A stretch of 64,000 bases of DNA from Ophthalmolycus amberensis (lineage: Eukaryota; Chordata; Actinopteri; Perciformes; Zoarcidae): NCBI GenBank assembly GCA_024529925.1, contig JAFEUB010000813.1, positions 493,501-557,500 of the forward strand. The letters run 5' to 3'. Every line of letters starts with the position of its first letter. Position 1 is the first letter of the stretch. The position numbers were made by a program, and so were the translations under genes. Shown piece after piece: positions 24,615 through 35,329 of this stretch. The notes beneath the pieces were generated by a model, which worked only from the letters and a program-made list of their open reading frames with translations, was not told the origin of the DNA and did not search any database.

Positions 24615-24850
24615 TCAAAGAAATACACGAGATGCCCACGACCTCTTAAGGTGTGGGCAACAAAAAACAACGCCACTGGTTCAGGTATTCAAACTAAATA
24701 ACATGAGCAAACACGTGACAAACGAGACTTTGGAATAACTCAACAACATTTTGTGTCTCAGGTCTCGACCACTGTTCTGGTTAAAAATCCCGTGTTTGTT
24801 TGACCCATCCACCTCCTCCAGCTCACGCCTAATATTAGCTTCTTACACAT
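24615..24850 (+). repeat. dispersed repeat 'family A', copy
   Basis: Begins near 'ttaaggtgtgggcaacaaaa' (24647) and includes 'gagcaaacacgtgacaaacg' (24705). It ends with 'gaccactgttctggttaaaa' and 'tttgtttgacccatccacct' (24767-24815). The order of blocks is the same as at 5.43-5.69 kb. Confidence 0.5.
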
Positions 24851-24899
24851 TGTTTATACGTCACTAGCTCCGAGCATATTCTCATGGATGTGTTTAATT

Positions 24900-27095
24900 T
24901 GTGGGACCACCATGCAATGTGCTGTTAAGAGGTCTTGGTCATTTCATGTATTTCTGGGAGACCACGTTGGACTGTACGGACAAAACTCACGACTGGCTAG
25001 TGAAGAAAGTGGAACATGTAGCCAGAGAGAGCTAGATCTTCATCCTCAGGCGTTGTTCAGGCCAAAGCAGATCTGAAATGAGACCGAAGCTGCTTTTCTC
25101 TCATCCGGTCGACAGAAATGGAACTTCAAATGTATGCTAATTCTAGACTGTATCTGTTAGATGTATAAATAGGAAACTATTTGCTAACACATTTAACATA
25201 ATAACAATCATTTCTCAGGGCTGTGTGAGTGTTGTTGAGTGAACAAAAACTGAAATATACAAATATTCCCAATGAATTTCAAAAGTAGTGTAAGGACATT
25301 GTCCTCAAAATGTATCTGTGCCTTGTGAGACAAATATAGCCGTTTGCTCTTTGGATAGTCTTTTTGATCAACAAAGAAGTCAGAAACATACATTTGAGAT
25401 TTTTTTTAATGATCTTTTTCATTGCGATTTGCACAACATATGTGTGTGTTTATCGTCCTAGTGATTCCTTCTTTAAACGAATGGGCCACCCTGCTGCGAA
25501 GAATCAATGAGTCATCAGTCTTATTTTGCTTGGAGGACTCGTGTATTTCAATAACTTGAACATTTCTCCACAGATATTGATATCCACCTTGACCAAAAGC
25601 ACAATTCTTCAGATAAACAATGACCACCAATTTTGGCAAATGAAAAGTCTCAGTCCTAAAATATCCAGTTATCCAGGTCCCAATACTCTGTTTTCAAGTG
25701 CCATAATGTTTGTGTTTGCCATAGAGCAATGCAATTACTTTTTTTCTGACAGTAACAGGAATGTATGTAAAAGTCAATTTAGAGTATTTCTGTCTGGCTG
25801 ACAACCTGTCGACTTTGCTGACACAGCCTTAATTGTTCTGGTGCGGTAAATCCCTGCCATCATGTACTGCACACCGATTAAACCAGAGATTGATTAGCAA
25901 GTCTTTGACCCGGGCCTTACTCGCAAGCCTGTGCAAGTCACTCACACACCTGCACGTTTGAGCAAAAGAGAGCGGCAAAGGCAGCAGGGCGAAGTATTTA
26001 TTCGAAAAATGATTTCGATGGGTATACAAAAGGGTCTCTTCTTGCAGCCAGCTGTGAGTAAACAAGTAGCTGATTGCTTTGTAGACGTCGACGCTTTCCC
26101 ATGGGACTGACATATGCGTAAGGCATGTCTTCAAATGCATGTAAAGCCACAGCAGTGCGTGAGTTGCAGAGGAGTTGCACTGCACCACTTCTGTATTAGA
26201 TGTAGTGATGTGAGGAACAACACGAGCATGTTTTTAACATCTCCGCATGTCAATGCGAAAAGGCCCGCACAGGTGTTTTCAGTTCAGGCTGATTAGACCA
26301 ATGCTCAGGCTCATGTTAGGTGTGAATAAAACAAGAGGACACATTCAGAAAGTAATAAGGTGTTATTAAATTAATGAGAAAAGCATTCACACAATACGTT
26401 AACTACTTCAGAAGAGTTTATGTAACCTGACACACTTAAATGTCTCGGTTTCCTAAACGTGTCCTGTGAAGTACCACACCATTTGAGTGCCAGTTGAATA
26501 TACAAAAATGTCTGCAAACGTTCAACAAAAAGTAGCATCGCTGCGAGTTAGTCCAGTACAGTCTGTGCTCTGCACACATATCTATGAGCTCTAATCAAAC
26601 ACGTGAAAAGTCCTGTGTGTGTGTGTAGAGGCTTTAAACATAAGCACTTGTTGTTGATTAGAGCCTGCGACACATACCAACCTGTCTTCCAGCCTTTGAA
26701 ATGTTCTCTTAAATGTCGCACATGAGGATGGTGTTTTTGGAGCACTCTCTCACCAGATCGACTTCATCCCTCAAGAGCTCAAGGGAAGTGAATTGTTATC
26801 TCACCAATTAGGCTACGTTCTCATTACAAGCAAATGTTGCCTGAATCCCATTTGTTTGCTCCCGTGTTCAAGGATGTAAGGACCATTTACTGTCATTATA
26901 AAACACAGGTGGTCTAATTATGCTACGCAAGAAAAACATCACTAAACAAAAAGAAAAAAGGGAATGCAATAGAGCAACCCGACACAGATTCGATTTTTTT
27001 CAGAGTAGTTTAGGTCACAGGAATAAGATTTTTATTTCCAAATCAGATCTGGATCACGTTCATATGTGGTCCTAAAGCTAATACAGAAATCATGT
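24900..27095. other. non-coding DNA, no gene recognised
   Basis: Short frames only. The longest, 119 codons on the - strand at 25829-26188, is overlapped by a second minus-strand frame and has no motif. A short GT run lies at about 26614-26625. Confidence 0.5.
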
Positions 27096-27109
27096 GTGTT
27101 TTTCCATGT

Positions 27110-27910
27110 AATACTTCCCTGCGCTGACCTCTCACCAAACCGTCCGTTGAAACTACAGAAGAAGAAGAACCTCTTTCTCTCCACAGAACTTTCGTTCTCC
27201 GGAAACACGCATTTCAGTATCCATTCATGAATAACTTCCAACCATACTAACAGGCCTGTAAAGGCAAGACTTTTCTGGTACAATGGGCATGCGCAGTGCC
27301 AGTGTAAACAGGAACCATATTCATGATATATTATTATTTTATCTTTCAAACACAGTTACGAGCCTTCTTGCTCCATTTCTCTCTCAAACATAAAAAACAA
27401 ACATTTCCTACATTATGGGTGAAGTACTTTGTTCAGCATACATCCCTAACCCCATGAGGCTGATAATGCCGCTTGACACGCCCGCTTGCAAATTGCTTGA
27501 ATAACAGCTTGTCTCCTGCGCATCTTGGCAGATTTAACTGCAAGACGTAAGCTAGCATAGATAACGGCAACGCCTGTAATACGTTATCCATGTTGAATTA
27601 ATCACTGGTAGTCGCATGGTATGTACGGCTGATGTCGGCTTTTCTTTCTCGGGAATAGCGTTATGTGACAGGGGCGTGACGTATCTGGGAAGGACACATC
27701 GTGACTGATAAGACCCAAAAAGAGGAAGTAAACGTGGGCGTCTGTGTGATCGTCAACATTTTCAAAGGTGTCCGTTTCTGCCCGCAACTGTCTTTCACTT
27801 AGCACTTGAAAACAGATTGTTAGGAATATCCTTTTTTTGACAACACCGCAGGTGCTGGTGATGCATAACTCACTACAACCACAGCCCTTATGATTCGTGT
27901 CTTCCACTGT
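27110..27910 (-). mobile_element. Harbinger-like element remnant, copy 1 of 3
   Basis: Two blocks link this segment to others. The block 27463-27538 ('aatgccgcttgacacgcccg' then 'aataacagcttgtctcctgc') aligns with 47169-47242 with obvious similarity. The block 27640-27785, read in reverse, contains 'cagtcacgatgtgtccttcc' and 'tacgtcacgcccc', matching 35139-35178. On the - strand the first block encodes a charged, Leu/Arg-rich peptide similar to the 72-codon frame at 47131-47349, so the larger copies may keep part of an internal gene that the short MITE lacks. The Harbinger label rests on the three-base TCA/TTA flanks and general look of the short copy, and is provisional. Confidence 0.45.
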
Positions 27911-28229
27911 TACTTGCTATGAATAAAAAAAAAACAATAGCTTACAATGCTTGAGTGTAATAGGAAGAAAAAGGCTTGGTTGGGACTCAAAATTGGATCT
28001 GGAAGTGCAGCAACAGTCTACTCTAGAGTCGATGGTATAATACTGATTTTGGGTTTTCAGTAAAGGAACATGGCAGTGGTTCTGGTTTAGCCCATTATCT
28101 GAAAACGTTATGTTGAAGTTGACTGTTTCCCAAGGTTTTTAGAATTGCTTCCTTTTTGCACCAGGAATCAATTGGTTTTGATTCTCGTATGTTTCGAAAA
28201 TGAATTGCAACAGACTTGATAAATGTTTG

Positions 28230-28520
28230 AGACGGACTGCGGTACCAACCCGGTCTCACCAAATGGCATTTGACATTGTCATTTTGTGTTCTTTAACGAC
28301 GCGATGCTTGCTTGTTGCGTGTTATTTCACACGATACAGTCTGTATTGACTGCAATGTAGACACAGGTGCGTGAATATGCTATGCTCGGAACAAGTGACC
28401 TTGTATACAAAGTAAGAAAAACGACTCATAGCTGGTGGGAGAACAGGTGGACGAGTCAAACAAACACAGGACTTTCAACCAGGAGACCGGTGCTCCTGTC
28501 CCAAAGTGTTGAGTTGAGTA
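28230..28520 (-). repeat. dispersed repeat 'family A', reverse copy with adjoining block
   Basis: At 28450-28500 the sequence reads 'gacgagtcaaacaaacacag' then 'tttcaaccaggagaccggtg', the reverse complement of the 'caccggt..ctggttg..tgtttgac' block at 5599-5640. Upstream, 28245-28370 carries 'aacccggtctcaccaaatgg' and 'cgatacagtctgtattgact', a block resembling one near 58590-58665, which may be the other end of the same family. Confidence 0.4.
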
Positions 28521-28529
28521 ACATTGGTA

Positions 28530-29290
28530 ACGATGTGGCAGTATAATGACATGCAAAAAGCCTGAAATGCATTATCATGACTGATGTACTATCCTAAAAA
28601 TGTCATGCAATTTATACACATTCAAATGACATCAAAACCTGATGTCACCTTAGGTGTAAAACTGCTTGATATCTTTAAATGAACCGCATAGTTATAAAAT
28701 GGTTTCCACGTTTATTCCACAAGACCTAGTTTTATATTTCATATTATTAATATATATACTTCGAAGATTACATAATTGTCGGAACGTCAAAATGTGCTGT
28801 TAATTCGCTTTGCTGCACCCATGTTGATGGGTCACATTTGTTGCATCTGTGGGGATAATGGTTAAGGTAACCTGAAAGGTTTGTGCTATCAAAACAAATC
28901 AATCCCAATTAGCCGGTTACTATAAATTTGACTCCCGCTGTATTTTCAATACCAATCTTGCAAAGAGCTCTCTCCTCATTTGAATATTTGAAATCTAAAA
29001 GGTGTTTGTCATTTACATTCAAGCATACTCCCTCAATTAAACTCAGTGGGGCCACGGGTCCACGGATATTAAGATGGAGCCCACATGAACTGTTCTAAGG
29101 CTGGTTTCGCCCCAGCAGGGGCTGTCATTAACATGGACTCCTGCTCAGAGCCTCAAGCCTTTTAACTGTCCTTAAACGGCCCATGCAAAAGTGGGAAATT
29201 AGCAAATGTCAATCATTGGCTGACACAACTATCAAGCAGGAGTCAGTTGGAGTCTGAAAGAGCCTGAGGGGGTGGTGGTGGAGGCGTAAG
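28530..29290. other. non-coding DNA, no gene recognised
   Basis: No exon or terminus seen. The sequence 29030-29260 is of balanced composition and could be regulatory, but nothing direct shows this. Confidence 0.45.
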
Positions 29291-29291
29291 C

Positions 29292-29309
29292 GGGGGGGGG
29301 GGGGGGGGG
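29292..29309. repeat. poly-G tract (18 G)
   Basis: Eighteen consecutive G residues preceded by a GGTGG-rich stretch (29270-29285). It could form a G-quadruplex and its exact length is doubtful in any assembly. Confidence 0.95.
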
Positions 29310-29860
29310 ATGTTTCCTTTACATCATTGCACTCTGAATATCAACTCATCACTTCATCCTCCTCACTCTGCTGAATTCTCGCCTATGGTGCTTCACAGCA
29401 AGGCATGTCCTCCTCTGTCACCTCGTTGGCTCAGAATGACAGCCATTGGAAATCACGTAGGTGTGTAAATTAGACGGCAGCACAGTACAACAATCTCGAG
29501 CACATTACGGAGGATTTCAACCAAGTCACCTCTTCTTGAACTCATCAATGTGGATAATATAATCAGGACACTAAATGAAACCATCTGAATGGACTTTGGG
29601 TTTGCTTCGATGAGTTTTTACCAGTTTTGTGTGGTAGATTCAACTTTCATCGTCATGAACATTTGTACACAATCAGTTGAGCGTCATCTATTAGCTGAAA
29701 CAAGGATATTTTACAGCTTTAAATTGTTTCCAACCAGTGCCTCGTGGTTATGATTTCACATCACATTTGATAAGTTATGATTGTTGTTGTTTTTGCTTTT
29801 TATGGTGGCTTCAGTTCTAGTTTTGGACTTTTTTTTATATGTAGAACACCGTGTTCATTG

Positions 29861-29922
29861 GGACATGGCACAAAGCACAGCCAGCGGTGCTCTAGGCACC
29901 GCTGGCTGTAATTTTGTGTCCA
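29861..29922. other. strong hairpin (perfect 14-bp stem, 5-nt loop)
   Basis: The arm 29877-29890 (ACAGCCAGCGGTGC) is followed by the loop TCTAG and the exact reverse complement at 29896-29909. Outside the stem, CACAAA/TTTGTG and GGACA/TGTCC can extend pairing with small bulges to about 29861 and 29921. The stem is G+C-rich in A+T-rich surroundings. It could be a regulatory or RNA hairpin, a miRNA-like precursor with an unusually small loop, or a short palindromic insertion. No homologous second copy is visible in the window. Confidence 0.7.
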
Positions 29923-29924
29923 GA

Positions 29925-32900
29925 AGCCTGTGGACCTGTGACACAGCTGGACATGTGGATAAGGAGAAATACATTTAAAGGATATGTTTGGAGCTTGATT
30001 TCCAGGCAGACCAAATCACGATTCCCTTGTATGTCTTTCCCTTTAAAAGCCAACAAGAGCTCTGTTTCCCATGATACAAAAGAACTCTTGCAGTACAAAA
30101 CCTTCTCACGAATAGAAGGCGATGTTCTTTTGATGGGGGTGCAGAATGTCGCAGTTGTGATCTTCAACAAGAGAAAGCAGTGTGCTGGATCACATAGAAT
30201 GCATACGAAAATATAGATATTTTTTCTTCGGATTGGTGTGCTGGCAGCCTGACAAATACCAGATTGAAACAGGGAGAAAATCCCAAATATCCAATTCTAG
30301 ATTATGAGCTGTGACATTACCCTTTAACAAATGATGAGTAACTTTTAACTGCATCACCATTAACTTTCATGCATTTGTTACAAGCAGTGGACATTAATTC
30401 TTGCTTTGGTCACTCATCTACTGCAGTGCAGGTGATGTATTTACAAGTGACGTGGGTGCAAACACCATTTAAAGGTGACTTGGTAACATGTTATTTCCTG
30501 ACTTACCTACATTGACAAAAACCTGAACGCTCCATTAAACAATTGAACATTGTATAATGGGCCACAAAGGGTAGAGCACTTTGTATCCTCCAATTTCAAC
30601 CACGGAGGCTGCATTTCTTTCCCTGCTTTTGGAGAAACCTTTTGTAGAGGACATGTCTGTCAACCTCTACTGACATATTGGCTTTTAAAATATGGACTGT
30701 AATAGAAGCAGCCCTTTGAATTGAAATGCAGCACTGCAGAACTGCCAAGTAGAAGTCTCTCAGTCTCCCATTGTGTCCCCACATGCAGTCCTCTGCTCCC
30801 CTGCCTCATCTGCTTCTAATTAAGGCATACCTTATTATCCCTGGTGCATGTAGGCTGTGTCCTCAGTGAGTCTCTACTGAGGATAATGACAGACTGGTGT
30901 AGTTATGAACACACAAAAAAAAGCAGAAAGAAAATGGTCAACGATTATTTTGTCATTGAAATTAATTCATGAACTGATAAAGTTATTTTCAAAAATGCTC
31001 GCTGAATTAGTGCATTTTAATAAGTCACAGCATGGAATGCTTTTGACAAAGCAAATTAAACTACGAATAACATTGAAAACCCAATAGTTTTAATAGAAAA
31101 TCCTGTGCTTGCTAGCTCACGAACAAAAACAAACAAAGCATAGTTAAGACCACACAGGTGCACAATCAAGTTGATACTAATATTGTTCACAACGAAATAC
31201 CCTCGGTACACAACAAACCATAGATTATAAATGTTCCCCAGGATGGCAGAGGGCAGCAATCCTAGCACATGCCTCAGATTGAAACTGCTCTTTCTCCCCA
31301 ATGTTTTCTCCTATTGCTCAGAATCCTGAAGCACCTGCTGCCCAGCTTTCCACATCGTGTGCCCTTTAGAACCTGAATTCCTTTATATTCCTTTTGTTAG
31401 CTGCAGAGTTTCTTAGAACTAACAAATGTGTGATGCATCCCCATTGTTTAACAAGCCCTTGTTGAGTTTCTTTCGTTCGCTTCCCTTCAGGTAATCCCTG
31501 CTGCAATTTTAAGTGTCTACCATTACTCTGCAAACTCAAGTAGACTTTAATGAATTCTCAACCTTCCAAGGGAGCGAGTAAACAATGTGCATGATACAAA
31601 CAATGCATTGTGATTTCTGTTCTCTGCATCATTAACGGTGTGATATACAAGTGAACAATATGTTTAGAGGGCATTCCTCAGTTTTTATTATGATGTACTT
31701 TTAAACCCTCTGTTACCTTTGGATGCTGCCCACTCACTATGCATGTGACCACTCACCTATCGTGCCGCATATTACCAAATGACAAAAGGAAGTCAGGCAG
31801 AGCATGTTACACGACTACTGAAACAAACAGCTGTTCACCAGCTTAGCAGCTCACCCATCCCTGCTTTTCATCAGTATTATGAAGTTGCGGACGACTATGT
31901 GCTGTTTTCCCGAGAAAGCCAATCTATCGTAAGCAAATGTCTTCGCTTGTGCTTATCACTGTAGAGAGAGCCTGAGTAGAAGAGATGGTGAATCGCCAGT
32001 GATCTTTTTTTGTGTTGACTAACAGGTGTTGTAGAGTAGTAGCTATGACAACTCCCCGGGGGAAAACTAAGAAGGGATACAACGGAGGAAAAAAAAGAAG
32101 ACGGAAAATTTTATTCCTGCAACGACTACTGGCTTTTTTTGTGAAGTGACTTTCAGTCACTGTCAGTCAGGTAATAAGCAAAATAGCTGCACAGCTCTAG
32201 ACACCAAAATTGCTCTGTGCTGCGTTACTGACGTATCCCCCTCACGGTGACTTTCCTCTGACTTTGGGAAGTCATGTTCACGATGACTCAACACCACCTC
32301 CCCTCTCTACGCCATCTATCATGAAAACTCAGCTCATAGTGCCACTATTGCTGGTAAATTGTGTTTTGTAAAATGTTATTCCAGCAGCAGTGAAGAACGA
32401 AAAGTATGTATTGCACACCATTGCATAATTGCACTGACATTAATAGTGAAAATGTACAAATAGACCTTTTTCGTCGCAAATATTTTGAAATGCCATTGGC
32501 ACAGGTGTTACTAATATCATTAGCGATGGCTCCACAACACCAGAGGCTCAATGCAATTAAGTTGTTGTGACAAATCAAAATGTCTTCAATGAAAAGGGCC
32601 TATCATCTTTTTCCTGCACATAAACATATGGCAAACACTATAAACATCTGACTTTTTGATCATCGTTCTGCTTAGATGCTTGGTTATTTGGTGTGTGCGT
32701 GTCGAGAAAGACGTCGCTTTCTCGTCAGTTTCAGTAAATCAGAGTTTTGATTTGTCAATATTTCTTTTAGTATATTAAGTTCTAAAATGATAATGTGAAA
32801 ATGTTGCACAAAGGTGCCACCTTGGACAGAGGTCCTGAAGTCACAACTGAACCCTGTTTTTGAGGATGTTAACCAATAAACAACTTTTCAGATCATGGTG

Positions 32901-32930
32901 GATCAACACATTCTCAACCCCAACAGGTCA
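29925..32930. other. non-coding DNA, no gene recognised
   Basis: About 3 kb of A+T-rich sequence. The overlapping antisense frames at 29892-30216 (92-100 codons) have no domain pattern. No repeat terminus was recognised. Confidence 0.5.
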
Positions 32931-32934
32931 AATA

Positions 32935-33235
32935 CTGAGGCTTGGTTAGTGACCCTAACCTTCAAACTATGATGGTTTCCTGTGGTGTCAGTTTTGGACG
33001 TGGCACGGACAGCGTGTCAATATAGCCTTGTTAAACGCAGAGTGTAGTTTAGTAAGAAGCTAGATTTAGGGAACAGGACTACTTGTTTATAAAAACAAGC
33101 GGCTCACTTGGCTTAAGATATTAACGAGTAACATGAACAACAAATTACGTTAAATCCCACGGGAGAACGCAGTTCTCTTGGGTGATAAGTCTTGTGACTG
33201 TTTGACCCATCATCCAAACCTTCCACCAGACCTTT
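32935..33235 (+). repeat. dispersed repeat 'family A', diverged copy
   Basis: The right-hand block 'tgtgactgtttgacccatca' then 'tccaaaccttccacc' (33193-33227) matches the 'tgtttgacccatccacc' end of the family at 24.79 kb. The left part (32940-33150) is diverged but includes 'cggctcacttggcttaagat' like the 'ggcttaaaataactt' block. Confidence is limited by divergence. Confidence 0.4.
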
Positions 33236-33837
33236 GCAGAGGTCATGCTCTTTATACTATGTCAGTTGACGAGAGTGGGTATGGATTGGAGTTTAAAGCC
33301 CGGTGAGTCTCATCCAGAGACACTAAAGGGTGCTTCGATGTGTTGGTATCAGACGGCGAGGAACATTGGCCGAGGCGCAGTATTTGATGAGTTGGGAGTG
33401 AGGGCAGGTTGGCTGGATCGATAACACATGAGGAATGGTAACATTATTTTTTTTCTTTTCATCATAAAAAGACAAATCACTTCTTGTATAGCGTACCAGT
33501 GTCCTGCACAAAATATGACAGGAAGGGCAGTGGAAACAAGCTGACATACGGCGTACTTGTTTGCACGCAGTTGCCTATTTACTGTACACGTCCAGCAGTC
33601 GGAGAGCATTAGCCTTCGTTATGGGTCTGGTTTCTGTCAGATATTGACCGTCCCTTTGGCTCTGTTTTGCTCTTAGCCAACTCATGAGGGAAATATCTGA
33701 CTACTGCTTGCTCCACCATGTTTACCAACTATAATTGCCATTTTCACTGAAAACAGCTGCATAATGCGACTGAAAACGAGGCAATGAGAACAGTTTGAGC
33801 GAACCAAAACAATACGGTTTCGGTCTGGAAAAACCTG

Positions 33838-33965
33838 AAAGGGACAGTGTGTAAGTTTAAGTGACGTCTTGTGGCAGGTTGCAACCAACTAAATATCCTT
33901 CTGCCCACCCCTCCCTTTCCAAGGGTGTCGGAGAACTATGTTTGGCTACAGGTAGGGATAGGTAT
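33838..33965 (+). repeat. dispersed repeat 'family B', fragment
   Basis: Starts 'gaaagggacagtgtgtaagt' (33838) and contains 'tgtggcaggttgcaaccaac' (33870) and 'cacccctccctttccaaggg' (33906). It resembles the block beginning at 15685. This is a repeat type I recognise as common in spiny-rayed fish, without a secure class name. Confidence 0.5.
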
Positions 33966-34279
33966 CCTTAGGATTTTAGTGCAACTAGGGGCTACTCTTA
34001 CCCAATACTCGGCTCTTCTATGAGACTAAATCATTGGTTTTTAAATAGCCTATAAGAGATTTTAAAAACAAATGAATTACCGTAGAAGTTATTAATGATT
34101 TAGATATAGCTAAATATTGTTTCTAGAGCAGCAACAGTTATGTTTACAACAGCAAAGTCACCATATGAAGTCATTAATATCTCTTGGAAAATATGTAAAG
34201 TTTACTAAAAAAAAATCTTTTGATATTTTTTGTTGAACATAATATTATGCATTTGAATGAATGAATGTACTTATAAACG

Positions 34280-34507
34280 TTACAACTCCTTCATTATTAA
34301 CAGCATTTACTTGTACTTTTACTTTCAATACTTAAGTACATTTAATATCAGAAAATTACTTTTGATACTTAAGTACAATAAATATCAGATACTTTAAGAC
34401 TTTTACTCAAGTAGTGTTCTAATAGGTGACTTTTACTGGAGTAGTTTTCCAGTAAGGTATCTTTACTTTTACTCAAGTATGGCTTTTGAGTACTTTATAC
34501 ACCACTG
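34280..34507. mobile_element. right end of a hAT-like non-autonomous element
   Basis: The segment is built from repeated 'cttttactcaagta' and 'acttaagtaca' motifs and ends in 'gagtactttatacaccactg' at 34488-34507. Read in reverse it begins CAGTGGTGTA, a hAT-type terminus, followed by AGTACTT. The matching left terminus was not found, so the copy is probably truncated or its left end is diverged. Confidence 0.5.
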
Positions 34508-34926
34508 TCCTTGATTAACCTTCCGCCTGTGAGGGGCACTGGATTTGATAGCACAGGAGTGTGAGATCATTTGCATTGATTATGTCACACTCTTGTTATA
34601 GAGAGCCAATCCCTGAGAATTAACTTCAGTTCCGGAACTCTCATCATTTTTAACCACCCTGATGAAATGAAGGCAAGAGTGATCAATATGACTTCGACTG
34701 TTTCCATGCGGGGGTCGCTCCACTTCTTATCTCCTCCTCTAACAGCATTGACAGATGAATTTAACAAGGGGGCCACTATCTGCCTCGCCAAGAATAGAAC
34801 GGCTAAAGTATCTGCATCCTGGCTTGCATGGTTTCAGCAGTATTGATGAACACATCACAGTGTGTTCAGTCAGAGAGAGACAATCCTCCCCTTTATTTCA
34901 TACATTTTTTTTAAATCACCGGGTCA

Positions 34927-35323
34927 GGCCATGTCCACATTACTCTGTTTCCATTTGAAAACGCATGTTTTACTACGTTTACACTGAGCGTCCACGCTAC
35001 GCTGGAGTTTTCGAGCACTGAAAACGGACACGTTTGGAAACGCTCCCCGGGTTGCCTCTTTGTGTGGACGGTCGAAAAACGGATACGTTTAGAAACGATG
35101 ATGCCCACACCCTTGTTCGCAACTTGATTGGTTCTTAGCAGTCAGAACGTGTCCTTCCCTGATTTGTCACGCCCACCCGCAAACCCAGTGTATGTGAATA
35201 GTCAGGGGATATTCATTTTCAGGCGTTTTTGTGTGGACGAAGATCATTTTGAAAACGATGCTGAAACGCCGTGTGGACGGAGATCTTATTAGTAATACTA
35301 AACGTATTAGTGTGGATGTAGCC
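34927..35323. mobile_element. Harbinger-like MITE, complete short copy (397 bp)
   Basis: The left end GGCCATGTCCACATTA (34927-34942) matches the reverse complement of the right end, GGCTACATCCACACTA (35308-35323), with four mismatches. The flanking bases TCA (34924-34926) and TTA (35324-35326) could be a mutated three-base target duplication of the TWA type used by PIF/Harbinger elements. Inside are several ACGTTT/AAACG motifs in both orientations ('gtttagaaacgatgatgccc' near 35088, 'gtgtggacggagatctta' near 35271). Related sequence is found at 27.1-27.9 and 47.13-47.42 kb. The element has no reading frame of its own. Confidence 0.6.
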
Positions 35324-35329
35324 TTAGTT

